Of a stretch of DNA of 64,000 nucleotides, positions 34,983 through 42,697 are shown piece by piece. The DNA is taken from the NCBI GenBank assembly GCA_963720885.1, contig CAVRGW010000005.1, positions 1,240,001 to 1,304,000 on the forward strand, in the 5' to 3' direction. A model generated the notes under the pieces. That model was not told the origin of the DNA. It searched no databases and was given only the letters and a program-made list of their open reading frames with translations. Origin of the DNA: DATLLN01 sp963720885 (GTDB lineage Bacteria > Actinomycetota > Thermoleophilia > Gaiellales > JAICJC01). Every line of letters begins with the position of its first letter. Position 1 is the first letter of the stretch. Both the position numbers and the translations under genes were made by a program.

Positions 34983-35206
34983 GTCTCGTTTCGGCGGCGA
35001 GCAGGTCACCGGCCGGGCGCTCCGCGCGACTGCAGCGATCGGTGGCGCCCTGACGTGGGCGCGTGAGCCAGGCAGGCGGCTGGGGGTCGGCGACCAGGCG
35101 CGGCTGACCGTGGGGTCGGGTGCGACAAGGGTCAGGATCCCTGTCGCATTCGAGCGCAACGTCGCGGTGCCACGATCCGGCACCCGAGCACGACAGCCAC
35201 CACCGC

Positions 35207-35297
35207 GTGCCTGGCTCCGTGCCTGGCACGTCGACAGAAGCACCGAGCACGACCGGCAGCCCGCGCCGGTGCCTGGCTCGGAGCCTGGCTCGCCGAG
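35207..35297 (+). repeat. Intergenic repeat R3 (GCCTGGCTC family)
   Basis: Third copy, same orientation as R2. The left block (GTGCCTGGCTCCGTGCCTGG, then CACGTCG) and right block (GGTGCCTGGCTCGGAGCCTG, then GCTCGCCGAGTA) are conserved with R1 and R2; the middle differs. It lies between convergent fliC2 and fliC3. Confidence 0.8.
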
Positions 35298-35365
35298 TAA
35301 CGACAGAACGCACGAAGCGCCGGCCGCCCAGCAGGGCGGCCGGCGCTTCGGAGAGCACGTGCGGA

Positions 35366-36185
35366 CTAGCCGCGCAGCAGCGAGAGCACCGACTGCGGCA
35401 GCTGGTTCGCCTGGGCGAGCATCGAGGTGCCCGCCTGCTGGAGGATCTGCAGCTTGGTGAAGTTGACCATCTCCGAGGCCATGTCGACGTCGCGGATGCG
35501 GCTCTCCGCGGCGGTCAGGTTCTCCTCGTAGTTGGCCAGGTTGTTGAGCGAGTGCTCGATGCGGTTCTGCACCGAGCCGAACGTGCCGCGAGCGTTCGGC
35601 GACGTTCTGGATCGCGGCGTCGATCGACGCGAGCACGACGGTGCCCGAGAAGCTGAAGATCGAGCTGTCGACGTCGAAGCTCGCGCCCGAGCCGAACAGC
35701 TGCACGCCGGAGATGACCATCGTCTGGCCGTCGTCCGCGCCGATCTGGAACGTGATGCTCGACGAGCCCGTCAGCATCGCGATGCCGTTGAACGTGGTGT
35801 TGTTGCCGATCGTCGAGATCTCGGCGCAGAGCTGCGCGACCTCGGACGAGATCGACGACTTGTCGCTCGTCGACAGCGTGCCGTTGTTGTACTGCACGGC
35901 CAGGTCGCGGACGCGCTGGAGCATGGCGTGCACCTCTGCCATCGCGCCTTCAGCGGTCTGCACGAGCGAGATGGCGTCCTGCCCGTTGCGCTGCGCCTGC
36001 TGGAGCCCGCCGATCTGGGCGCGCAGCTTCTCGCTGATCGCGAGGCCGGCCGAGTCGTCGGCGGCGCGGTTGATCCGGTAGCCCGACGACAGCCGCTCCA
36101 TCGACTTGGAGAGCTGCGCCGACGTACCGACGAGATTCCGGTGGGCGTTGAACGCCTCGACGTTGTTCTGAATGCGAAGGGACAC
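35366..36185 (-). pseudogene. fliC: Flagellin 3, one frameshift
   Basis: About 273 residues when joined; related to but clearly diverged from the other two (SAQLSKSMERLSSGYRINRA, SIGNN-like TIGNNTTFNGIAMLTG, end QLPQSVLSLLRG). The start is GTG 36185 with GGAGG upstream. One extra base near 35590 changes the frame between NVAE and ARGTFGS. It is the last gene of the flgG-to-csrA operon, 19 bases after csrA, so it is transcribed with its own regulator and has no separate FliA promoter or leader hairpin. Confidence 0.85.
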
Positions 36186-36204
36186 GGGAAGATGACCTCC
36201 TTGG

Positions 36205-36435
36205 TCAGTGCGGCTGATCCTGCTGCTGGTCGACGGCAGGCCGTGTGATGCTGGCCGTCGCGGCCGCCTGGTTCTCCTCCTTGACTGCGAGCCAGATCTC
36301 GTGGCGGTACACGGGGACGTCGGCCGGAGCCTCGATCCCGAGCCGCACGGTCGACCCCGAGATGTCGAGCACCGTGATGGTGACGTCGTCGCCGAGGCAG
36401 ATCTGCTCGCCCGATCGTCGGGTGATTACGAGCAT
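36205..36435 (-). CDS. csrA: Translational regulator CsrA
   Basis: 76 residues. It begins MLVITRRSGEQICLGDDVTI, with the conserved TVRLGIEAPADVPVYRHEIW core including the RNA-binding GIEAP turn and the V-R-E-like motif near residue 44. A 20-residue Ala/Gln tail extends beyond the family core. CsrA dimers block translation by binding GGA hairpins at ribosome binding sites. It is encoded directly after fliW, its antagonist, and directly before flagellin 3. Confidence 0.96.
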   Translation of the reverse strand: MLVITRRSGEQICLGDDVTITVLDISGSTVRLGIEAPADVPVYRHEIWLAVKEENQAAATASITRPAVDQQQDQPH

Positions 36436-36438
36436 CGG

Positions 36439-36930
36439 CTAAACCCCCGTCGCCGCGACCGGCGCGCTGGTGGACGACGGCCGCACCTGGCCGAGGGTCA
36501 CCTCGGAGAACAGGGGCTGCCGGACGTCGTAGCCGTCGACGTCGTTGATCACCTGGCGGCCGACCTTCGCCTCCGCGTGCACGACCAGCGGGCCGCGAAG
36601 GTTGACGGTGAAGTCCTCGAGGCGCTCGGCCGCGCGGACGACGCAGAAGATGTCCGCCTGCTCGGCCGTCGCCAGGTCGAGCTTGCCGGCGTCCTCGTCG
36701 GCGACCCGCACCTCGTAGTCGCCGAAGAACAGCCAGGGGTTGGTCACGGGCAGCGCGATCGCCGGATCGTCCACCGAGTGCAGCCAGTAGAAGGCCGTCT
36801 CGTCGGACTGCGCGATCAGCGCGTAGCGGGTGCCCGGCAGGCCGATCAGGCCGTCCGGGAAGGTGAGGACGGCGTCGTCGCGGATGTCGATGGTGCCGAA
36901 ACGCGTGCTCTCGATCTGCATCGGGGTCAC
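36439..36930 (-). CDS. fliW: Flagellar assembly factor FliW
   Basis: 163 residues. FliW binds either flagellin or CsrA and so releases flagellin translation when cytoplasmic flagellin is low. Motifs are TLTFPDGLIGLPG-like VLTFPDGLIGLPGTRYALI, FYWLHSVDDPAIALPVTNPW and VNLRGPLVVHAEAKVGRQVI. The start is GTG 36930, or ATG 36921 (MQIES). The stop is 3 bases before csrA, the usual pairing. Confidence 0.95.
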   Translation of the reverse strand: MTPMQIESTRFGTIDIRDDAVLTFPDGLIGLPGTRYALIAQSDETAFYWLHSVDDPAIALPVTNPWLFFGDYEVRVADEDAGKLDLATAEQADIFCVVRAAERLEDFTVNLRGPLVVHAEAKVGRQVINDVDGYDVRQPLFSEVTLGQVRPSSTSAPVAATGV

Positions 36931-36934
36931 TCTC

Positions 36935-37822
36935 CTAGCGTAGGAAGTCCATCAGCGACGGCTGGATCAGGTTGGCGCCCGACTTGAGCGCCGCCTGGTA
37001 CACGGCCTGCTGGGTCGAGAAGTCGACCAGGGTCTTCGCCATGTCCGCATCCTCCACCTGGGACAGCTGCTTGGTGGAGGCCTCCTCGAGCTGCTGCAGG
37101 CGGCTGTTGGCAGTCTCGAGCCGGTTGGCGCGGGCGCCGACGACGGCCTGCGACGTGAGCAGGTTGTCGTGGGCCGCATCCAGGGCTGCGATGTCGACCT
37201 GCTGCAGGTTGTTCGAGTTGTTGCTCTTGAGATCGTTGGAGATGTCGCGCAGCACCTTGAGGATGCCGCCGGAGCTGTCGCCGAGGACGCTCTGCCCGGT
37301 GATGTTCAGGTCGAGCTGGACGCCCGGCCCGATCTCGCGCTTCATCACCTCGGTGTTGCCCGCATAGGCGTCGGAGGCGCCCTGCGTGTACGGCTGCGTC
37401 AGCGTCGCCGATCCGGAGAACACGTACCGGCCGGCGTACTTGGCGTTGCCCTCGCTCTTGACCTCGTCGATCAGCTGGTCGATCTCGGTCGCGATCGACT
37501 GCCGCGCCGAGGCCCCGGAGCTGTCGTTCGCGCCCTGGATCAGCAGCTCGCGCGCCCGCAGCACGGCGTCGTTGACGCGCGACAGCGCCGTGTCGGTCGC
37601 GTCCTGCCAGGATGACGCCTCCTGCACGTTGCGCTGGTACTGCTGCTGCGTCGAGACGTCCATCCGGAACAGCAGCGCCTGGCTGACGCCGAACGGGTCG
37701 TCCGACGGCGCCGTCAGCTGCTTGCCCGAGGACAGCCGCTCCTGCGTCCGGGACAGCCGCTCGGTGACGTCACCGAGGTCGTCCAGCAGGTTGCGGCTGA
37801 TCATCGTCTGGGTGATCCGCAT
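36935..37822 (-). CDS. flgL: Hook-filament junction protein FlgL
   Basis: 295 residues. The flagellin-like N-terminus begins MRITQTMISRNLLDDLGD with RLSRTQERLSSGKQLTAPSD, and the C-terminus ends QAALKSGANLIQPSLMDFLR, both typical of FlgL (HAP3). It joins hook and filament together with FlgK, encoded just upstream. Intact frame, full length. Confidence 0.94.
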   Translation of the reverse strand: MRITQTMISRNLLDDLGDVTERLSRTQERLSSGKQLTAPSDDPFGVSQALLFRMDVSTQQQYQRNVQEASSWQDATDTALSRVNDAVLRARELLIQGANDSSGASARQSIATEIDQLIDEVKSEGNAKYAGRYVFSGSATLTQPYTQGASDAYAGNTEVMKREIGPGVQLDLNITGQSVLGDSSGGILKVLRDISNDLKSNNSNNLQQVDIAALDAAHDNLLTSQAVVGARANRLETANSRLQQLEEASTKQLSQVEDADMAKTLVDFSTQQAVYQAALKSGANLIQPSLMDFLR

Positions 37823-37846
37823 CCGTGCATCTCCTCCCTACCGGCC

Positions 37847-39200
37847 CTACAGGCCGACACGTCCAGTCCGGCTGATCAGCGTGTCGAGCATGTCGTCCAT
37901 CGCCGAGAGTGCGCGGGCGGAGGCCTGGTAGCCGCGCTGGAAGCGCACCATGTTGGTCATCTCCTCGTCCAGCGAGACGCCGGACACCGAGTCGCGGCGG
38001 CTCTGGAGCGAGCTGGTCAGAAGCGTGCTGGTGTCCAGCGACCGCTGGGACTCCTGTGTGTCGGAGCCGACCAGCGTCACCAGCTGCGAGTACGCGGCGT
38101 CGATGGTCGCCGAGCCGATCACGGCGGATCCGCGGAGGGCGCTCATGGCGAGCGCGCCGTCGGCATTGCCCGGCTGGCCGTTGCCCGATGCGGCGATCAG
38201 CGCCGGGTTCGTGACGAGCGCCGAGTTGATGCCGATCGTCGAGGCGCTGGTGCCGGTGAAGAAGGTGCCGCCGGCCGTGCCGCTCAGGTCGAACGCCGCC
38301 GCATGGGCGGTGTTGGTCGACGTGATCAGCGTCGAGGCGATCGTGTCGAGCTTGGTCTGGTAGCCGGGGATCGTCGTGTCCCGCAGCGTGATCAGCCCGT
38401 TCAGCTTGCCCGAGGTGAGGCTGGTCAGGCTGGACTCGGTGAGCGTCGCCGAGGCCGCGCCGGTGACCAGCGCTGCGCCGCCGATGGTGACGTCGATCTG
38501 GCCCAGCGCGCCGTTGGTCAGCGTCACGTTGCCCAGCTCGGACAGCTTGTCGATCGAGCAGGTCGCGCTGGTCGAGCAGGTCGTTGGGATGGTCGCCGGT
38601 GACCGTCGACTTGGCGATCGCGTCGTTGAGCGCAGCGATCTGCGTGCCGATCGAGTTCACGTCGTTGAGCGTGTAGGTGACGTTGCTCGCGGTCTGCGAC
38701 TGCACCGTCTGCAGCTGCGAGGCGACCTGGTTGAACCCGCCGGCCAGGCTGGACGCGGCGGCAGCCAGCGCCTGCCGGGTGGCCAGGTTCTCGGGGTTGT
38801 TCGACACGTCCTGCCACGCCGACCAGTACTTGGACAGCAGCGAGTTGAGGCCCGAGTCGGACGGCTCGTTGAACGCCTGCTCGACCTGCTGCAGGCCGTC
38901 GTGGGTCGCCAGGTTGGAGCCGTTCAGCATGGTCTGCGCGCGCAGCTGGAGGTCGATGAACGCATCGCGGACGCGCTCGTACTGGGCGACGTCGACGCCC
39001 GTGCCAAGCTGGCCGGCCTGCGGCGGGCGGGTGACGCCCGGCACCGTGTACGGGTCGGTGGCGACCAGCGACGCGCGCTGGCGGCTGTAGCCGACCGTGT
39101 TGGCGTTGGCGATGTTGTGCCCGGTGACGTCGAGCGCCAGCTGCTGGGCGAGGATGCCCCGCAGCGTGGTCTCGAGTCCCATGAACGTGGAGACAGGCAT
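37847..39200 (-). pseudogene. flgK: Hook-filament junction protein FlgK, one frameshift
   Basis: About 450 residues when joined. The N-terminus has LALDVTGHNIANANTVGYSR, and the C-terminus has VSLDEEMTNMVRFQRGYQAS and ARALSAMDDMLDTLI. The frame shifts near 38548, just after the DLLDQRDLLD motif, where TCGATCGA may be a 4-base tandem duplication of TCGA. The downstream frame then reads LSELGNVTLTN. FlgK (HAP1) forms the first junction ring on the hook. Confidence 0.88.
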
Positions 39201-39203
39201 CGG

Positions 39204-39683
39204 TCAGACCCTCATGTCGATCATGTTGGCGGGTTGCGGGGCGGCCGCCGGCCCGGAGGGCGAGTAGCCGGCCTGCGGCACCCCGGACATCAGGCGCATC
39301 AGGTGGTCGAGGAAGGCGAGCTCCTGCCGGATCAGGATCCGGTTCTGTGCGTGCACGTGCTGGATCTCGGACAGCAGGCCCTTCAACTCGGCCGACAGCT
39401 CCCGCGCACGCTGCGCGTCGTCGGCGGGCAGCAGCACGACCACCGACTCCAGCGTCAGGTCGTCGACCGGCGTCGCCAGCTGCGCCGACGCCTGTCGCAG
39501 CAGGTCGTCGCGCTCGCGCTCGAGCTGGACGCGCTTGACCATCTCGGCCTGCACGTCGGCCAGCCGGGCCAGCACGCCCTCGACATCCTGCGCGCGGATC
39601 GACTCGCCCTGGGCGAGCACGATGCCGAGCAGGCGCCGCGAGGACGCCGTCTGCCGCTCCAGATGCTCGATCAGATCGATCAC
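39204..39683 (-). CDS. flgN: FlgK/FlgL export chaperone FlgN
   Basis: 159 residues, mostly coiled coil, with leucine-rich heptads from the start (MIDLIEHLERQTASSRRLLG) to about residue 130, then a Pro/Ala tail. FlgN keeps the junction proteins unfolded before export. Recognition rests on fold, length and place directly before flgK; the family is poorly conserved in sequence. The start overlaps flgJ by four bases. Confidence 0.8.
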   Translation of the reverse strand: MIDLIEHLERQTASSRRLLGIVLAQGESIRAQDVEGVLARLADVQAEMVKRVQLERERDDLLRQASAQLATPVDDLTLESVVVLLPADDAQRARELSAELKGLLSEIQHVHAQNRILIRQELAFLDHLMRLMSGVPQAGYSPSGPAAAPQPANMIDMRV

Positions 39684-40042
39684 TGACCCTCACCTCCCGC
39701 GGGGTCGGGCTGCGCCGGCGGCGCCTGCAGGCCCAGCCGCAGGCTCATCGAGCGGTACAGCTCCGGGGCGAGGCCGAGGCCGCCGCCCTGGGTGATCGCG
39801 TCGGACAGCGTCGAGGGCAGCATCGACTGGTACGGCCCGGCGCCGATGCCGCCGGAGTCGCCGCCGGTGGTGCTGTCGTCGTCGCCGCTCGAGTCGTCCT
39901 GCGTGCTCTGGAACATCTGCTCGGTGATCTGCTGCACGAGCATGCCCTCGAACTGGAGCGCGGCGCTGTACACCTTGACGGCCTCCGGCCCGGCCTTGCG
40001 GACGTCGGGCGGGATCGCGCTGGTGTCGATCGGGGGCAGCAT
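39680..40042 (-). CDS. flgJ: Rod-assembly protein FlgJ, N-terminal domain only
   Basis: 120 residues. The rod-binding domain is recognisable by VYSAALQFEGMLVQQITEQM and the end GLGLAPELYRSMS, with an Asp/Ser/Gly-rich insert between. The muramidase domain of enterobacterial FlgJ is absent; separate enzymes at 16884 and 33350 could supply it. Overlaps flgG (one base) and flgN. Confidence 0.88.
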   Translation of the reverse strand: MLPPIDTSAIPPDVRKAGPEAVKVYSAALQFEGMLVQQITEQMFQSTQDDSSGDDDSTTGGDSGGIGAGPYQSMLPSTLSDAITQGGGLGLAPELYRSMSLRLGLQAPPAQPDPAGGEGQ

Positions 40043-40761
40043 CAGCGGCGGATCCCGTTCGCGATCTCCATCAGCTGGTCCTGGGTGGTGATCACCCGGG
40101 CGTCCAGCTGGTACGAGCGCTGGGCGTCGATCACATTGACCATCGCGTCGGCCAGGTTCACGTTCGAGGCCTCGAGGTAGCCCTGCTGGAACGTCGAGCC
40201 GGCCACCGGTGTGGCGCCGCCGCTCGCGGCGTTCGGCAGGAACAGCGAGTCGCCGATCGGCGTCAGCTTGCTCTCGGCGGGCACGTCGACCAGCGAGAGG
40301 CGCCCGATCACGTTGCCCTTGGCGGTGACGGTGCCGTTCTGCGCGATCGAGACGTCGTCCGGGCTGGTGCCGTGCGGCAGCCGGATCGGCGGGACGAGCC
40401 GCTGGCCGCCGGCCAGCTCCAGCTCGCCGCCGGCGTCGACGTGAAGGTCGCCGTTGCGGGTCAGAGCAACGCGGCCGTCCGGCAGGCGCACCTGCAGGAA
40501 GCCGGGCCCGGCGATCGCGACCGACAGCGGGCTGCCGCTGGCCATGAACGCGCCCGGGGTGAACTCACGGCCACCGTCGACCAGCGCCGAGCCGGCGCCG
40601 ACGCGCATCCCCGCCTCCTGGTTGTAGATCAGGTCGCGGAAGCCCAGCCGCAGCTGCTTGTACCCGACGGTGTTGACGTTCGCGATGTCGTTCGCGAGCG
40701 AGTCGATCCTCGTCTGCTGGGCGATCATGCCCGCAGCGGCCGAGTAGAGACCGTTCAGCAT
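40042..40761 (-). CDS. flgG: Flagellar rod protein, FlgG type
   Basis: 239 residues. The axial-protein N-terminus is LNGLYSAAAGMIAQQTRIDS with SLANDIANVNTVGYKQLRLG. The C-terminal block is GYLEASNVNLADAMVNVIDA followed by QRSYQLDARVI. Length and the N-terminal motif fit FlgG (distal rod), although FlgF and FlgG are hard to separate by eye. It is the first gene of the operon that runs to fliC3, with a FliA promoter 115 bases upstream. Confidence 0.85.
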   Translation of the reverse strand: MLNGLYSAAAGMIAQQTRIDSLANDIANVNTVGYKQLRLGFRDLIYNQEAGMRVGAGSALVDGGREFTPGAFMASGSPLSVAIAGPGFLQVRLPDGRVALTRNGDLHVDAGGELELAGGQRLVPPIRLPHGTSPDDVSIAQNGTVTAKGNVIGRLSLVDVPAESKLTPIGDSLFLPNAASGGATPVAGSTFQQGYLEASNVNLADAMVNVIDAQRSYQLDARVITTQDQLMEIANGIRR

Positions 40762-40875
40762 GGTTGATTCCGTTCCTTCCCTGGGCGGGAACGGGGCGCG
40801 GAGGTTCGTTCCTGAATCTCCGCCGGCCTCTGCATGCTGCAGTCCAGCCGTTTCCCCATAGTCGTCTGGGCCTGG

Positions 40876-40902
40876 TTATCGACCAGGCCCCCTCGCGATT
40901 TA
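40876..40902 (-). promoter_or_regulatory. FliA promoter for the flgG-to-fliC3 operon
   Basis: On the minus strand: TAAA (40899-40902, CTAAA), 15 bases, GTCGATAA (40876-40883). The -35 box includes the stop codon of the upstream flgF-type gene, the same arrangement as at 707-733. Confidence 0.82.
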
Positions 40903-41631
40903 GCCGGTCGACGAGCCAACAGAGTTGACCGCCCTGCCCAGCGTGTCGTCGATTGCGTGGAGCACGCGCTGGGACGCCTCGTAGGCGCGCAGCGACACGA
41001 TCATGTCCACCATCGCCCTGGCCGGCTCGACGCCCGAGCCCTCCAGGTAGCCCTGCTCCACCGTCGTCTCCGCGGGCTTGGCGCCCGGGGTGCCGGTGAA
41101 GACGTTGTCGCCCTGCTTGACGGCGTTGGTGAGGGACACGATGGCGATCTGGCCGACCACCTTCGTGCCCGAGCGCACAGTGCCGTCCTGCGCGATGGAC
41201 ATGCCGTCGGCCCGGCCGACCGTGATCGGCTTGCCGTCGGTGCCCAGGAGCAGCTGGCCCGCGGTGGTCACCAGGCGGCCCTGCGCATCCAGCGCGAGCT
41301 GGCCGTTGCGGGTGTAGCGGGCGCCGTCGGGTGTCTGGACGCTGAAGAAGCCGTCGCCGTGGATGGCGACGTCCAGCGGGTTGTCGGTCTGCTGCAGCGG
41401 GCCCTGCGTCAGGTCCGTGCGCAGCTCGGCAATGCGGGCGCCCAGATACAGCGGGCCGACCTGCGCGCCGGTCTGGCGGTTCTGCAGCAGCAGCGCCCCG
41501 AACACGCTCTGCGCAGCGCGGTCGGGCTTGTAGCCGGGAGTCGAGGCGTTGGCGAGGTCGTTGGCGATCTGGTCCTGCCGGACCTGCTCCGCCAGCATCC
41601 CCGAGGCCGCGATGTAGAGGCCGCGTTCCAC
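40900..41631 (-). CDS. flgF: Flagellar rod protein, FlgF/FlgG type
   Basis: 243 residues. It begins MERGLYIAASGMLAEQVRQD with IANDLANASTPGYKPDRAAQ, has DVAIHGDGFFSVQTPDGARY in the middle, and ends with GYLEGSGVEPARAMVDMIVS and the LRAYEASQRVL helix. It is the second rod gene in tandem with the FlgG-type gene, so I assign FlgF by pairing. It has its own FliA promoter at 41691-41717. Confidence 0.82.
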   Translation of the reverse strand: MERGLYIAASGMLAEQVRQDQIANDLANASTPGYKPDRAAQSVFGALLLQNRQTGAQVGPLYLGARIAELRTDLTQGPLQQTDNPLDVAIHGDGFFSVQTPDGARYTRNGQLALDAQGRLVTTAGQLLLGTDGKPITVGRADGMSIAQDGTVRSGTKVVGQIAIVSLTNAVKQGDNVFTGTPGAKPAETTVEQGYLEGSGVEPARAMVDMIVSLRAYEASQRVLHAIDDTLGRAVNSVGSSTG

Positions 41632-41632
41632 C

Positions 41633-41659
41633 TGGAGGGTTCCTCCGCTCGGTCGATTA
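41633..41659 (+). promoter_or_regulatory. Possible FliA promoter for the 41721 gene
   Basis: TGGA at 41633-41636, 15 bases, GTCGATTA at 41652-41659. The -10 is canonical and the spacing exact, but the -35 has a mismatch to T(C/A/G)AA. It would serve the FliK-like gene starting at 41721 and faces the leftward promoter at 41691-41717. Confidence 0.5.
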
Positions 41660-41690
41660 CTCGGACAGACAGACAGCTGTCAGCCCCCGG

Positions 41691-41717
41691 TGATCGTCCG
41701 CCGGGGAGGGGATTTGA
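41691..41717 (-). promoter_or_regulatory. FliA promoter for the flgF-type gene
   Basis: On the minus strand: TCAA (41714-41717, CTCAA), 15 bases, GACGATCA (41691-41698). It gives a 60-base leader before the rod gene at 41631. Its -35 box ends 4 bases before the ATG of the plus-strand gene at 41721. Confidence 0.8.
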
Positions 41718-41720
41718 GAC

Positions 41721-42419
41721 ATGCAGCTCGGAGCGGTCACTGCACAACGGCTGGTTGCGGCCCTCGGCGGCGAGGCGCGCCTGCTTGCCGCCGAGCCGGG
41801 ATCCCAGCTCGCCGCGCGCGTGCTCGAGAGCCCGAACGCCGCCGGCAACGGCATGATCGCCCTGGCCGGGATGCGGCTCGCGGCCCGGCTCCCGGCTGGA
41901 GTCCAGGCGGGCGACATGCTGCGGCTGACCGTCGTCCGGGCGACAGAATCCGAGCTGGTGGCCAGGATCGCCACCGACCGTCCAACCTCTCCGCAGCTCG
42001 CGGACGCCGCCGGCCGGCTCGCCCTGGCAGGGGACGGCGACGCGATGCGTGCGGCGCTGGCGCTGGCCGGCGGCGCCCCGCTGTGGCTCCCCGACGGGCG
42101 GGCGGCCGAGGTCGCCGTCGACGCCGATGACGGCGGCGATGGACGCAGCGGTACCGAAACGGCTCGCGCCTCGTTCGTGCTGCACTGTCCGCACGCCGGT
42201 GCGATCGAGGTGCACCTGTCGATGGACCATGGCGGCATCCGCGCCGGCGTGGTCACCCCCGGAGGCGCGACCACCGAGCGGGCGACGGCGGCGACGGCCG
42301 ACCTGGTCGCCGCGCTGGCCGAGGCAACCGGCCGCCCGGCGAGCGCCGACGTGCGCGCCCGGCCGCCGGCCGAGCCGCCGCCGCGGCCTCCCGCGGGGAG
42401 GATCGATGAGCGCGCGTAA
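41721..42419 (+). CDS. FliK-like (Flg_hook C-terminal) protein
   Basis: 232 residues. The N-terminal half is Ala/Leu-rich with an MLRLTVVRATESELVARI segment. Residues about 150-215 (RASFVLHCPHAGAIEVHLSM, then GIRAGVVTPGGATTERATAA and LVAALAEATGRPASADVRAR) have the alternating pattern of the Flg_hook domain found at the C-terminus of FliK. The gene is followed, with a 14-base overlap, by a FlhB C-domain homologue. FliK and FlhB together switch export specificity, so the pair looks functional. A true fliK is at 17474, so this is a second copy or a specialised variant. Confidence 0.6.
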   Translation: MQLGAVTAQRLVAALGGEARLLAAEPGSQLAARVLESPNAAGNGMIALAGMRLAARLPAGVQAGDMLRLTVVRATESELVARIATDRPTSPQLADAAGRLALAGDGDAMRAALALAGGAPLWLPDGRAAEVAVDADDGGDGRSGTETARASFVLHCPHAGAIEVHLSMDHGGIRAGVVTPGGATTERATAATADLVAALAEATGRPASADVRARPPAEPPPRPPAGRIDERA

Positions 42420-42684
42420 GCCGTCCGGCAAGCGCGCCGCCGCCCTGCGGTACGACGGCCCAGACGCGCCGAGGGTCGTCGCCAGCGGCCGCAACCTGGT
42501 CGCCGAGAAGATCCTCGAGGCGGCGCGGGAGGCGGGCGTGCCCGTGCGCGAGGACGCCGTGTTGGCCCAGGCCCTGGAGACGCTGGAGCTCGACACGGAG
42601 ATCCCACCCGAGCTGTATCGCGCGGTCGCCGAGGCGCTGGCATGGGCCTACCGGCTGACCGGTCGTGCGCCCGCCGCCCGTTAG
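42406..42684 (+). CDS. FlhB C-domain homologue (FhlB/YlqH type)
   Basis: 92 residues. It aligns with the FlhB cytoplasmic domain: AAALRYDGPDAPRVVASGRN, LVAEKILEAAREAGVPVRED, LAQALETLELDTEIPPELYR and AVAEALAWAYRL. The NPTH autocleavage site is absent, since the homology starts just after it. Such stand-alone proteins are known beside flagellar genes in Bacilli. It is notable that the main FlhB of this window is itself split near its C-domain. ATG 42406 follows GGGGAGGATCG. Confidence 0.8.
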   Translation: MSARKPSGKRAAALRYDGPDAPRVVASGRNLVAEKILEAAREAGVPVREDAVLAQALETLELDTEIPPELYRAVAEALAWAYRLTGRAPAAR

Positions 42685-42697
42685 GGTCGGCGGCGCG

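Noticed and set aside
32234..36185. Invertible flagellin phase-variation cassette, since fliC3 is opposite to fliC1 and fliC2
   Set aside because: fliC3 is clearly diverged and belongs to a separate operon; no recombinase gene or short inverted sites were seen.
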